From assembly GCA_964623265.1 (NCBI GenBank), contig CAZUTK010000023.1, positions 1 to 38,172 of the forward strand: a stretch of DNA of 38,172 bases, given 5' to 3'. Made by a program: the position numbers and the translations under genes. This stretch comes from CAZUTK01 sp964623265. Lineage in GTDB: Bacteria; Electryoneota; B3-LCP. Shown one piece after another: positions 15,541-23,551 of the stretch. A model generated the notes under the pieces. It was not told where the DNA came from, did not search any database, and saw only the letters and a program-made list of their open reading frames with translations. Position 1 is the stretch's first letter; each line of letters begins with the position of its first letter.

Positions 15541-16121
15541 TCCGCCTTTACCTCCTTGGAAGCGTCCAAGATCGCTTGAACGTTTCCCTGTATGATTTCA
15601 TCCTTGAACTTCCCCTTGAACTTCATCCTAAAATCGTCGGCGACCGCCTGAGGAGACAGCAGCTTGGTGATGCCGACGATGGCTCCGATCATCGGCGTGT
15701 TGGGGATCGCCTTCCCGATGTTGCGCAGCGATATGCCGGTAGCGTCCACGGTGTAAATCCGGCGGCCCTTCAGGTTCATCTTCTGCCGGATGGCGGACGG
15801 CGGTTCCTCCGTGTTGACGAGCAGGATTCCGTCCTCCTTCAGCCCTTCCGTTACATCCACGATGCCGATCAAGGTCGGATCCAGAACGATGACCACATCA
15901 GGATGATTGATCTGCGAGTGGTGCATGATCCGCTCGTCGGATATACGTGTGAATGCCTTGACTGGAGCTCCCTGCCGCTCGCTGCCGTACTCCGGGAAAG
16001 CCTGAATGAACTTCCCCAGCGACATAGCGGACTCCGCCAGCACCTTGGAAGCCGTCACCGCTCCCTGTCCACCACGACCGTGCCAGCGGATCTCCAGCAT
16101 GCGCGAGTCATTTTTGTTCAT
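15537..16121 (-). CDS. porG: 2-oxoacid:ferredoxin oxidoreductase, gamma subunit
   Basis: A 194-residue gamma subunit. The N-terminal LEIRWHGRGGQGAVTASKVL is the family signature and binds CoA-side substrate groups; FPEYGSERQGAPVKAF follows. Start ATG 16121 has GAGG about seven bases before it; ATG 16100 (MLEIRWHG) is a possible shorter start. It is first of the four por genes and begins 98 bases after recR. No clear promoter was seen in that gap, so the por genes may partly read through from the dnaX-ybaB-recR transcript. Confidence 0.95.
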   Translation of the reverse strand: MNKNDSRMLEIRWHGRGGQGAVTASKVLAESAMSLGKFIQAFPEYGSERQGAPVKAFTRISDERIMHHSQINHPDVVIVLDPTLIGIVDVTEGLKEDGILLVNTEEPPSAIRQKMNLKGRRIYTVDATGISLRNIGKAIPNTPMIGAIVGITKLLSPQAVADDFRMKFKGKFKDEIIQGNVQAILDASKEVKAE

Positions 16122-16219
16122 CTCTTGTTCCTCGATCTATGTAAGTTGCGGATTGAACTTTCTGAACTACAATGGATCACACTCGATATAAATAGCAATG
16201 GGCGCCCGCAACGCTTTCT

Positions 16220-16834
16220 TCACATCTCCCCCCGCCCCTCCAGCGCCCTCGTCAACGTCGCCTCATCGGCGAATTCCAAATCCGAACCGACCGGTACTCC
16301 GCGCGCGATGCGGGTTACTTTCACGCCAGTGGGCTTCAGCATCTGCGCCACCAGCAGAGCCGTCGTCTCCCCCTCCGTGGTGGGATTGGTCGCCACAATC
16401 ACTTCCCGAACCCCTTCGGCTTTCACCCGTTCCACCAACTCCGACAGCCGCAGATCCCCGCTTTCCTGATGGTCCAGCGGCGAAAGCACTCCGCCCAATA
16501 CATGATACAGACCCCGATAAGCGCCGGACTTTTCCAGCGGCAAAATGTCCGACGCCTGTTCGACGACGCAGAGGATGCCTGCATCGCGCTTGGGATCGGA
16601 ACAAATGGGACAATCGGCGCCTTCCGCGATATTAAAACAGCGCGGACAGACAGTCAGCCGATCCTTCACCGCCAGAATCGCTTCCGCCAGCCTCTGCGAA
16701 CGTGTGCGGGGTTCCTTCAAAAGATGAAGCGCCATTCGCTGAGCAGACTTCTTGCCCACGCCGGGCAGCTTCGCCAGCTCGTCAATCAAACATTGCAGGG
16801 TTGGAGGAATCGCTGTCATCACCTGATCCGTCAC
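16220..16834 (-). CDS. recR: Recombination mediator RecR
   Basis: A 204-residue RecR, part of the RecFOR system that loads RecA at single-strand gaps. Seen: a helix-hairpin-helix (ELAKLPGVGKKSAQRMALHL), the four-cysteine zinc motif CPRCFNIAEGADCPIC, and the Toprim region with ILCVVEQASDILPLEKSGAY and VIVATNPTTEGETTA. The frame begins with GTG at 16834, overlapping the ybaB stop as GTGA. ATG at 16819 is also possible and would give an N-terminus closer to the family norm. It follows dnaX and ybaB as in many bacteria. Confidence 0.96.
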   Translation of the reverse strand: MTDQVMTAIPPTLQCLIDELAKLPGVGKKSAQRMALHLLKEPRTRSQRLAEAILAVKDRLTVCPRCFNIAEGADCPICSDPKRDAGILCVVEQASDILPLEKSGAYRGLYHVLGGVLSPLDHQESGDLRLSELVERVKAEGVREVIVATNPTTEGETTALLVAQMLKPTGVKVTRIARGVPVGSDLEFADEATLTRALEGRGEM

Positions 16835-17169
16835 ATCCCCGGAAGTTTGAATCCGCCCGGCAAACCGCCCATCAATCCGCCGGCGACCGATTGCATCTTC
16901 TCTTCCGCCGCGTCCCGGGCTTTCTGCAGCGCCTGGTTCACCGCCGCCACGATGAGATCTTCCAGCATCTCCGCGTCCTGCGGATCTATCACATCCGGAT
17001 CAATCTTGATCTCGATGATCTCCTGCTTCCCCGTCGCCTTCACGGTGACGACCCCGCCGCCGGAACTGGCTTCCACGATCAGGCTGCCCAGCTCTTCCTG
17101 CGCGCGAGCCATATCCTCCTGCAGCTTCTGCGCCTGCCGAAAAAGTCCCGCCATCCCGGATTTCTTCAT
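16831..17169 (-). CDS. ybaB: YbaB/EbfC family nucleoid-associated protein
   Basis: A 112-residue DNA-binding protein of the YbaB/EbfC family, close to the usual 105-110. Seen: GMAGLFRQAQKLQEDMARAQ, then VEASSGGGVVTVKATGKQEI, then IDPDVIDPQDAEMLEDLIVA, and a Gly- and Met-rich tail. It forms dimers that bind and bridge DNA. Start ATG 17169 is chosen because GGAG lies six bases before it; the frame stays open upstream but that part overlaps the dnaX end and ATG 17181 lacks a ribosome site. It lies between dnaX and recR, the conserved order. Confidence 0.94.
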   Translation of the reverse strand: MKKSGMAGLFRQAQKLQEDMARAQEELGSLIVEASSGGGVVTVKATGKQEIIEIKIDPDVIDPQDAEMLEDLIVAAVNQALQKARDAAEEKMQSVAGGLMGGLPGGFKLPGM

Positions 17170-17197
17170 GATTCTCTCCATGGCTGAAACATCGCTC

Positions 17198-18835
17198 TCA
17201 GGAAATCCGCGTAGCGCCCAACGTGCGGACAAGCTCCTGATCCAGCGGATCGGAAGCTTCCTGAGATTCCACACTATGATCCGCCTTGTGCTCCTCATGC
17301 CGCTCGAAGCGGAACCTCACCGGCTTGCCGAACGTCAGGGTCATCCCTTCGTCGAAACCGCCGGTTACCGCCACCTTCTGCAGGCGCTCCAGCTGCAGAT
17401 CGTGGAGATCCGATCCAAAACTGACCACGAGCACTTCTTCCTCCAGCCGCACCGGCCGCGCCAAGCGCAATTGGCAAGCTAAAGACGACCGCCCGTTGCA
17501 GATGCGATCCACCAGCTCCGACCAGTGCGCCCGGATCGCTTCGAAATCCAGCGGGAAAACGCCGCCGGCTGACGGCTGAACAGCGAATTCTTCCGCCGGT
17601 TTTTCCGCGATTCTCAAAACCTGCGCCGACGAAGCATCCGGATACTTTCGTTCCGGCGGCGCCGCCGACGCGGGCGCTCCCGTTTGCCGCGCACCGGAAG
17701 GCGGTGCTTCCCCCCGCAGCTGTTTCAATAGCTCCTCGATCTGCACCGTGCGTTCCAGCGTCGCCAAACGCAACAGCGTCAGTTCCAGCTTCAACTTCGG
17801 CTGCGGGTGCAGCCGTATATCCGTGAATGCATCCTGGAGAATCGCCGAGATGCGCAGCAAATCGTTGATGTCGAACCGCTTCGCTTCCTCTTCATAACGC
17901 TTGCGCACCTCCACCGGTGCTTCTATAGAGGATGCGGTAACCGGTTCCCGAGCTTTTATGAAATTTAAAAAATGATCGCTTAAACCCCGAATGAATTCCC
18001 GCGGGCTGTACCCCTGCTCGTCCAGCTCCGCCACTATAGAAAAGACATCCGCCGTATTTCGTCGGAAGACCAGATCGGACGCCTTGAAAAAGAGATCTTC
18101 CGGCACAATTCCCAGCGCCGTCCGCACCTGCTCCGCAGTGATTCCTTCCGGAGCAAACGTCGCCATCTGATCTAATAAGCTCTGAGCGTCCCGCATCGCT
18201 CCATCCGCGCGCCGAGCCAGCAGCTCCAGCGCCGCATCCTCCGCCCGGATCCCCTCCCGATCGCAGATATGCCGCAGATGAGCCTGAATCTCACGGGTCG
18301 AAAGACGCCGGAAATCAAAGCGCTGACAGCGGGACAGGATGGTCGCCGGCACGCGATTGATCTCCGTCGTCGCAAAGATGAAGACCGCATGCTCCGGAGG
18401 CTCTTCCAGCGTCTTCAGCAACGCGTTGAACGCCTCGATCGTGAGCATATGCACTTCATCTATGATGTAAATCCGCTTCCGGCTCGATACCGGGTTAAAT
18501 CGGATGTTCTCCCGAAGGTTGCGGATCTCCCCCACTCCGCGGTTGGAGGCGCCGTCTATCTCCAGCGCATCCAGCGATCGTCCCTCCGAAATCTCCTGGC
18601 AGTGCAGGCAGTCGTTGCAAGGATCCGCGGTGGGACCTTTCTCGCAATTGATCGCCTTCGCCAGCAAGCGCGCGGTCGTCGTCTTGCCGATGCCGCGGGG
18701 TCCTGAAAAAATATAGGCGTGAGCCACCCTGCCGGCTTTCAACGCGTTCTGCAGAGTCCGCGTGACGCCGCTCTGTCCTACGACTTCGGCGAAGATTCGG
18801 GGGCGCCACTTACGTGCTGTGACCAGGAAGGACAA
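17198..18835 (-). CDS. dnaX: DNA polymerase III subunit gamma/tau
   Basis: A 545-residue clamp-loader ATPase. Seen: SFLVTARKWRPRIFAEVVGQ at the very start, Walker A GPRGIGKT at residues 45-52, zinc cysteines at 64, 73, 76 and 79, DEVH at 126-129, and the SRC sensor at 168-170 (LSRCQRF). After about residue 365 comes a Pro/Ala-rich linker, then a tau-like C-terminal domain. It starts with TTG at 18835, seven bases after GAGG, and the family N-terminus confirms this rare start. No canonical frameshift heptamer was found to make a short gamma form. Confidence 0.96.
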   Translation of the reverse strand: MSFLVTARKWRPRIFAEVVGQSGVTRTLQNALKAGRVAHAYIFSGPRGIGKTTTARLLAKAINCEKGPTADPCNDCLHCQEISEGRSLDALEIDGASNRGVGEIRNLRENIRFNPVSSRKRIYIIDEVHMLTIEAFNALLKTLEEPPEHAVFIFATTEINRVPATILSRCQRFDFRRLSTREIQAHLRHICDREGIRAEDAALELLARRADGAMRDAQSLLDQMATFAPEGITAEQVRTALGIVPEDLFFKASDLVFRRNTADVFSIVAELDEQGYSPREFIRGLSDHFLNFIKAREPVTASSIEAPVEVRKRYEEEAKRFDINDLLRISAILQDAFTDIRLHPQPKLKLELTLLRLATLERTVQIEELLKQLRGEAPPSGARQTGAPASAAPPERKYPDASSAQVLRIAEKPAEEFAVQPSAGGVFPLDFEAIRAHWSELVDRICNGRSSLACQLRLARPVRLEEEVLVVSFGSDLHDLQLERLQKVAVTGGFDEGMTLTFGKPVRFRFERHEEHKADHSVESQEASDPLDQELVRTLGATRIS

Positions 18836-18953
18836 AAGAATACCTCACGATTTGAACTTCTCGCCCGAAGCGGCATGCTCTCGCTGTGAGGCTTCACCCC
18901 CGCAAGGTACCGCGACGAGCGATCGGAGGCGGCGACTGATACTTATTTCATAT

Positions 18954-19222
18954 GGCTGTGCCCCACCCTCGAACACCCGCTGTCGCTTCACCGCGAAGCC
19001 GCCGATTCCAGCCAAGCTTCCCCACGGCACATGAAACGTTCGCTGACCGCTGCTCCCTTCCGGGCCTGACGGGGTTGGGCGAGGCTTCATTGCGTGGGAC
19101 TTGACCTTCAACATCACGTGCTTCCCGGATCCGGAAGCAAAGCGCTCTCGCAGTGGGTATTCAGCCCCGCTATAGCGGATTTCGGGCTACAGGGCACCGC
19201 TAACTCCCCGCCTAGCACAGCC
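18954..19222 (-). ncRNA. ffs: Large bacterial signal recognition particle RNA, Alu and S domains
   Basis: About 269 bases on the minus strand. The 5' and 3' ends pair perfectly (GGCTGTGC at 19222-19215 with GCACAGCC at 18961-18954). The 5' half carries the conserved Alu-domain segment GTGCTAGGCGGGGAG followed by GCGGTGCCCTGTAG, as in the Bacillus 6S-type SRP RNA. The middle holds the S-domain hairpin: GTCAGGCCCGGAAGGGAGCA, with the GGAA tetraloop at 19058-19061 and the asymmetric loop AGCAGC, then ATGTGCCGTGGGG. It binds Ffh to target nascent membrane and secretory proteins. It begins 16 bases after the tRNA-Ala 3' end, so both are probably cut from one transcript that continues into dnaX. 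Exact ends are inferred from pairing. Confidence 0.93.
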
Positions 19223-19238
19223 AACCTATATTCCCGCG

Positions 19239-19311
19239 TGGAGCTGAGCGGGCTCGAACCGCCGACCTATACGTTGCGAACGTATCGCTCTCCCAGTTGA
19301 GCTACAGCCCC
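19239..19311 (-). tRNA. tRNA-Ala, anticodon CGC
   Basis: A 73-base cloverleaf. The acceptor stem GGGGCTG pairs with CAGCTCC; the third pair is G3-U70, the alanine identity element, and the discriminator base is A. The anticodon stem ATACG/CGTAT encloses the loop TTCGCAA, giving anticodon CGC (19276-19278), which reads GCG. The T arm shows GGTTCGAGCC. The CCA end is not encoded; the following bases read CGC. Confidence 0.96.
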
Positions 19312-19331
19312 ATTAAAAAGATAGGATTTAA

Positions 19332-19360
19332 AAGATAACAAATACGATGTAAAAAGTCAA
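19332..19360 (-). promoter_or_regulatory. Sigma-70-like promoter for tRNA-Ala, SRP RNA and probably dnaX
   Basis: Read on the minus strand, TTGACT (19360-19355) and TATCTT (19337-19332) are separated by 17 bases. Transcription would start about 14 bases before the tRNA. No terminator was found between the SRP RNA and dnaX. Confidence 0.75.
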
Positions 19361-19636
19361 CCTCTTTGCCCTCTAATTCTCGAAACTGCAGCCCAAGTTC
19401 CTTGCGCCCTTCTCCTTCCCCTGGGCGGCGATATTTCGCCGCTCCCGTCGGCTAATGCGGCTTTTTCTGCCCTTTCTCTTTTCGCCCGATTCTAAGATGT
19501 TTCCGCCGAAATCCGGCTTCTCTTCGAATATTTCAATCAAATCCAGATCCAACTTCTTCCCGCGCCTCCGGGCTGTAATTCCGGCATTCTGTTTGCATTA
19601 ACGGCTGTATCATTCAAACAAAAGGCTCGGTAAACT
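19361..19636. other. Intergenic stretch upstream of the TPR gene
   Basis: With the promoter at 19332-19360 this fills 325 bases between the tRNA and the TPR gene. It is pyrimidine-rich on the plus strand. One perfect hairpin, seven-base stem GCGGCGA with a TATT loop at 19425-19442, is visible but has no T run after it. No convincing promoter for the TPR gene was found. Confidence 0.4.
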
Positions 19637-20287
19637 ATGGCAGAAACCATTTTTGAACGTCGCGCCGCCGCCGAAGATCACTACCGCCGCGGATTGCAAC
19701 TCAAACAGGAAGGCTTCCTGCTGGAAGCGGAACAGGAGTTCCGCCAGTCGCTGGAAGAAGATCCCGCTTTTTTCGACCCCCTGCTGGAACTGCTGGTGGA
19801 TCAGGAAGAGACCGGAGTTTCCGAAGACATCCGCACCGACGAGCTCCTTCGTCGAGCGGACCAGAAATACCGCCTCGGTATGGCTCTCCTGAAACACGGC
19901 AGAGCCGAAAAAGCCGTCCGCCACTTGAAAGCCGCTTGTTTGGCGGAAAATACCAACGCCAAATATCATTGCGGTTACGGAGAAGCCCTCCTGGCGGTCG
20001 GTCGCCTCGATGACGCAAGGGAAACTCTGCGCTACGCCGCCGAAGCCCACGGCGGATCGCACCCGAGAAAATACCGGGCGCGCGCGCATATGCTTTTGGG
20101 CGAGCTGTACCTCAAGGACGGTAAAATCAGCCGAGCCCGGCGCAGACTGCTGATGGCATACGCCCAGGATCCTAAAAATGATGAAATCATGGTGCTTCTG
20201 AAACAGACCCGCGTCGGTTGGTTCAGGAGAATATTCGTTCTCCCCCGAATGCTGTCTGCTGCGCAAAAGCGCAAATCGAATTGGTGA
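19637..20287 (+). CDS. Tetratricopeptide-repeat protein
   Basis: A 216-residue soluble protein built of TPR-like helix pairs. Recognisable units are AEDHYRRGLQLKQEGFLLEA, QKYRLGMALLKHGRAEKAVR, AKYHCGYGEALLAVGRLDDA and ARAHMLLGELYLKDGKISRA, each followed by acidic or proline-containing ends typical of TPRs. There is no signal peptide; the C-terminus is basic (AQKRKSNW). TPR proteins are scaffolds, and no partner can be named. It stands alone on the plus strand and converges on the three-gene envelope unit, from which it is separated by a bidirectional terminator. Its ribosome site is weak. Confidence 0.8.
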   Translation: MAETIFERRAAAEDHYRRGLQLKQEGFLLEAEQEFRQSLEEDPAFFDPLLELLVDQEETGVSEDIRTDELLRRADQKYRLGMALLKHGRAEKAVRHLKAACLAENTNAKYHCGYGEALLAVGRLDDARETLRYAAEAHGGSHPRKYRARAHMLLGELYLKDGKISRARRRLLMAYAQDPKNDEIMVLLKQTRVGWFRRIFVLPRMLSAAQKRKSNW

Positions 20288-20324
20288 AAAAACTCAAAAT
20301 GGGCTCCGTCCATCTCCAATGCAA

Positions 20325-20358
20325 AAGCCCGCGGCGGTCTTCCATCCGCTGCGGGCTT
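20325..20358. terminator. Bidirectional terminator between convergent genes
   Basis: An inverted repeat with 13-base arms (AAGCCCGCGGCGG and CCGCTGCGGGCTT, one wobble position) and an eight-base loop. On the minus strand it is followed by TTTTGC, on the plus strand by a short gap and TCTTTT. It lies between the stop of the TPR gene and the stop of the opposing gene. Confidence 0.85.
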
Positions 20359-20377
20359 CCCGCGTCTTTTGCGAATC

Positions 20378-21658
20378 TTAATTGTTGATGACCGACAACA
20401 ACAGCAATTTCCGGTTGAGCTGTTGCCTTTCCAGAGCGGCGAAACGTACCTCTGCGGCGAACTCATCCCGCATCGCTCGATACAAATCGCGGGCTTTCGA
20501 ATATTGCGCCGGCTTCGCCCACACCAGATAATCCATCGTCTGATCCGTGGCGATATTCTCCTTCGTCCGGTTCGCCACACTGCTCAGCACATCCGAAACC
20601 GCATCCTGAATGGTCTCCAGCTGCGACTTATCGAAACTTCCGGTGATATTGAAGATGATCTTGTACTGCACGCCGCGCTGCAAGTCCTCTTTCCAATAAG
20701 CATTGATGCGCGAAAGCACCTTGTCAATCGCGTCGTGAATGGCTTCTTCGGTCACGATTTCATCGGATGCCGGCCGCTCGTAGGAATAGCCGGTCTCCGT
20801 CCCCAGCAGCCGAGCCGTGGTGGTTTCAAACGCGCGCACCGATACCGATGCCTTCTTGTTCTCCGTGGAACCCACATAGCGGCTGTCTATGGTGACTGAG
20901 TATGTGATGTAAACATCCGAACCGATCGCCAGAGCGATCTTGTAGGACAAGTCCTCCCCGACCCCCTTGATCAACTGCATGGTCTCGCCGTAGTTGTTCA
21001 GGAAATCCTGCTGTTCGGGAACGATGACCTCGTACCGGCGGGCGGTCAAATAGGATTCGATCACTCGCGCCGCCTGCTTCACCGCCGGCTTCTGCTGAAT
21101 CTCTTCCAGAGGATTGCCCCCCTTGGGCACCTCCGGGATCACCAGCAGCTGAGGATTGCCCAATTCCGCCGTCAGATCCGCCGTCGCCATCATCACCCCC
21201 TTGGCGATCAAGTCTTCCCTAATCTGACCCACATTCACCCGGAAGGTCTTCTCGATCTTCAATTGCTTGCCGTCAGGAGTCTTCACTCGCTGGGAGTACT
21301 CCTCCGATTCCCAGGCGATATATTTCATAATGTTGCTCGAGCTAAAAAACTGCTCCTCGATCAATGCGAAACGCTGCTTCTCTTCCGGCGTAGTCAGCAA
21401 GGGGTCAGTCCCCATATAAAGCACGAAATAGACGGCGCTCTTGCGAGCGTCGTCCAGAGCGTTCATCTCCTGCTGCTTCTTGCTGCCGCTCCCGATGCCC
21501 GCCGCCCGAATCATCCACTCCGTGGGTGAATACGATTCAATGAAGCTGGCTTGCTTTAATTGCGGCAGATTGCTCCCCTGATCCGCCGCCGATGCCTGTG
21601 GCAGGCTCCAGGCGGATAACAGCATCACACAGATTGAAATGAGTAGGATAACACGCAT
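20378..21658 (-). CDS. Exported protein with FlgT-N-like and CsgG/TolB-N-like regions, third gene of the envelope unit
   Basis: A 426-residue protein with signal peptide (MRVILLISICVMLLSAWSLP through QASA). Start ATG 21658 has GGAGG three bases before it. Residues about 45-150 contain NALDDARKSAVYFVLYMGTD and a strand pattern like the N-terminal domain of FlgT or LPP20 proteins. Residues about 160-320 read like a periplasmic CsgG/TolB-N-type domain, with QLLVIPEVP, YLTARRYEVIV, IGSDVYITYSVTI, and SVSVRAFETTTARLLGTETG. The last about 100 residues form a further alpha/beta region (YKIIFNITGSFDKSQLETIQ). It shares this order with the first gene of the unit. The family was not identified with certainty; resemblance is by eye. 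Confidence 0.6.
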   Translation of the reverse strand: MRVILLISICVMLLSAWSLPQASAADQGSNLPQLKQASFIESYSPTEWMIRAAGIGSGSKKQQEMNALDDARKSAVYFVLYMGTDPLLTTPEEKQRFALIEEQFFSSSNIMKYIAWESEEYSQRVKTPDGKQLKIEKTFRVNVGQIREDLIAKGVMMATADLTAELGNPQLLVIPEVPKGGNPLEEIQQKPAVKQAARVIESYLTARRYEVIVPEQQDFLNNYGETMQLIKGVGEDLSYKIALAIGSDVYITYSVTIDSRYVGSTENKKASVSVRAFETTTARLLGTETGYSYERPASDEIVTEEAIHDAIDKVLSRINAYWKEDLQRGVQYKIIFNITGSFDKSQLETIQDAVSDVLSSVANRTKENIATDQTMDYLVWAKPAQYSKARDLYRAMRDEFAAEVRFAALERQQLNRKLLLLSVINN

Positions 21659-21794
21659 ACTTCCTCCGAGCAAAGTGAGGATGGAATCTTTCCGAAATCG
21701 TACTTGCAGCTCCGGATCCCGATTTTTCGTTAACCTGAAGCTATTTCTCGAAAGGTGATCTTGACCGGAACGATGCAGTCTATCTAAACCCTCG

Positions 21795-23477
21795 CTAAAA
21801 ATCCAGCGCCCCGCGAGCGATCTTCATCGGGTCATATCCCAGCGACGGCAGCGACCAGGTCAGAAACAGCTGAAACCCGAGACCGCCGAACTTCAATTCC
21901 GGCAGATCCGAATAACCGGATACGTCATATTCCGTATCATTTTCTTTGTAGGTCCAATCCGACGTCGGCCCGAAGGCGTGATAACCGATGCCGGCTCCGA
22001 GATTCCAATCATATCCCAGTGCCACCTCCAGATTGCCGTTGAAGATCAGTCCGAGATTCGAAGCGCTCCATTCGTAGTCCACATCGGACACCGTCGTGGT
22101 GAAGGTGTAATCCACATAAGCCAATAGCGCTTCCAGTCCGATATGCAGACGGTTCACGTAGAACTTCTTCCCCAGACCGCCCCCGATGCCCCAGTACAGC
22201 CCTCCGCCGGCGTCCTCCCCGAACACTTTCGCCCCGGAAATCGCACCGCCTCCAATCTCGCCGTAAACCGAAGCGAAGAACTGCGAAATCTTCGTCGTGC
22301 GGGCGAGATTGTAGCTGAACCACAACTGCCCCGCATAAAGACTGCTGCTCGCGTCCGATTCAAAGTAGAGGTTCGCGTAGTTCATATTTTTATCGGCGCC
22401 GATCGGCACGATCGCGAACCGAAACGAAAGATCAATCGGCAGGCGAGGGTGTTCCTGCGCCAGCATCCCCCGCTCATAGTCGCCGCCGATCACCGTGCGG
22501 GCGCGGGAATCCGCTTTCCCGGCTGTGTTGTCGGCGACTCGAGCGACGCGCACCATCCCCAGCTTCTTCTGCGTCAACGATCCATCCGGCTGCTCGTAAA
22601 ACTCGCTGATGATAAATTTATCATCCACCCCCAGCCCCTCCTTCTTGCCGATGCCGAACTCCACCCACCCGTGGCCGGTCTCCGTCAGCGGATTGGTCAG
22701 CTGAAATTCCGGGATCTCCTGCGTGGCGATGCGCAGATTGCGTGCCAGCACTTCGGCGGAAGTCACAAAGGCGTATTCCGGCCCCGAGAGCGTGCGCCCT
22801 TTATACCCGATGCGGGCGGACCGCTTGGCGCCGCTCTTCCCCACCGCTTCTTTCTTCACCAGAATCTGCACGTTCGATCCCGTCTCTCCGGTCTTCACCG
22901 CAAACCAGATAATCCCGCCGCGCAGATCGTAATTGATGGTGTTGGTCAGAGCGTTATCGTATTCCTTCACTTCGGAGATGACAGGGATGTAAATGTAAGC
23001 GGAATTCATGACCGCCTCGAGGTGCGCGGATGTGATGCCCGCCTCCTTGGCTTTCTCCACCACGAAAGAATGCCGTGCCGCCTCGTCCACCAAGCCCTTG
23101 GCGCGGATTTCCTTTTCATAATCCACCGCTCTTAAAATCTCCGGCGCCAGCACGTCGTTCATCACCGCGGCGATGCCGTCCAGATCCATCGGATTGCGCT
23201 CCTCAAGCTGCTGTCTGAAGGCGCTCATAATCTCCGACGGCAGAGGATTGTAATCAAAGCGGGACATCTCGATCTCGCGCTTGATCTCCTGCAGCAAGAT
23301 CGCCTCCTGTCCCGGGGTGAGCGTCACATCTCCGGCATGAACGACCGCATCCACGTATGAGATGGATTTGCGGGAGTACTTCGCCTGCGTATCCTGCGCC
23401 GCTGCAATGACATACGAGAACATCACCGTCGGAAGCAAAATCAGGGTGATCCCTGCGCGAAAGCGGTTCGGCTGCAT
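21795..23477 (-). CDS. Likely outer-membrane beta-barrel protein with FlgT-C-like region, second gene of the envelope unit
   Basis: A 560-residue protein with signal peptide (ITLILLPTVMFSYVIAAAQ). The N-terminal half is helical and mixed (residues about 30-235). About 260-345 reads GWVEFGIGKKEGLGVDDKFI, then LTQKKLGMVRVARVADN, the layout of a FlgT C-terminal type domain. The last about 210 residues alternate hydrophobic and polar positions with many aromatic and glycine residues (FRFAIVPIGA, LYAGQLWFSYNLART, GGGLYWGIGGGLGKKFYV, LEVALGYDWNLGAGIGYHAF) and end in an aromatic, GALDF. This is the pattern of an outer-membrane barrel. It lies 74 bases after the first gene and 136 before the third. 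No known family was recognised with confidence. Confidence 0.6.
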   Translation of the reverse strand: MQPNRFRAGITLILLPTVMFSYVIAAAQDTQAKYSRKSISYVDAVVHAGDVTLTPGQEAILLQEIKREIEMSRFDYNPLPSEIMSAFRQQLEERNPMDLDGIAAVMNDVLAPEILRAVDYEKEIRAKGLVDEAARHSFVVEKAKEAGITSAHLEAVMNSAYIYIPVISEVKEYDNALTNTINYDLRGGIIWFAVKTGETGSNVQILVKKEAVGKSGAKRSARIGYKGRTLSGPEYAFVTSAEVLARNLRIATQEIPEFQLTNPLTETGHGWVEFGIGKKEGLGVDDKFIISEFYEQPDGSLTQKKLGMVRVARVADNTAGKADSRARTVIGGDYERGMLAQEHPRLPIDLSFRFAIVPIGADKNMNYANLYFESDASSSLYAGQLWFSYNLARTTKISQFFASVYGEIGGGAISGAKVFGEDAGGGLYWGIGGGLGKKFYVNRLHIGLEALLAYVDYTFTTTVSDVDYEWSASNLGLIFNGNLEVALGYDWNLGAGIGYHAFGPTSDWTYKENDTEYDVSGYSDLPELKFGGLGFQLFLTWSLPSLGYDPMKIARGALDF

Positions 23478-23551
23478 GAATCCTCCGTTTTAATGAACTT
23501 CTTCCCGTTCTGTTGAATGGAAGACAGCATCAATTCCTGCCTGCTCGTCGC

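Noticed and set aside
17690..17720. G-run followed by a short hairpin in dnaX, as a possible programmed frameshift making gamma
   Set aside because: The bases in frame (CGG GGG GAA) do not form a canonical X-XXY-YYZ slippery heptamer, and no early stop follows in the -1 frame.
22143..23135. Open frame of about 330 codons on the plus strand inside the envelope unit
   Set aside because: Antisense shadow of the barrel gene, rich in Arg and His, no start signals.
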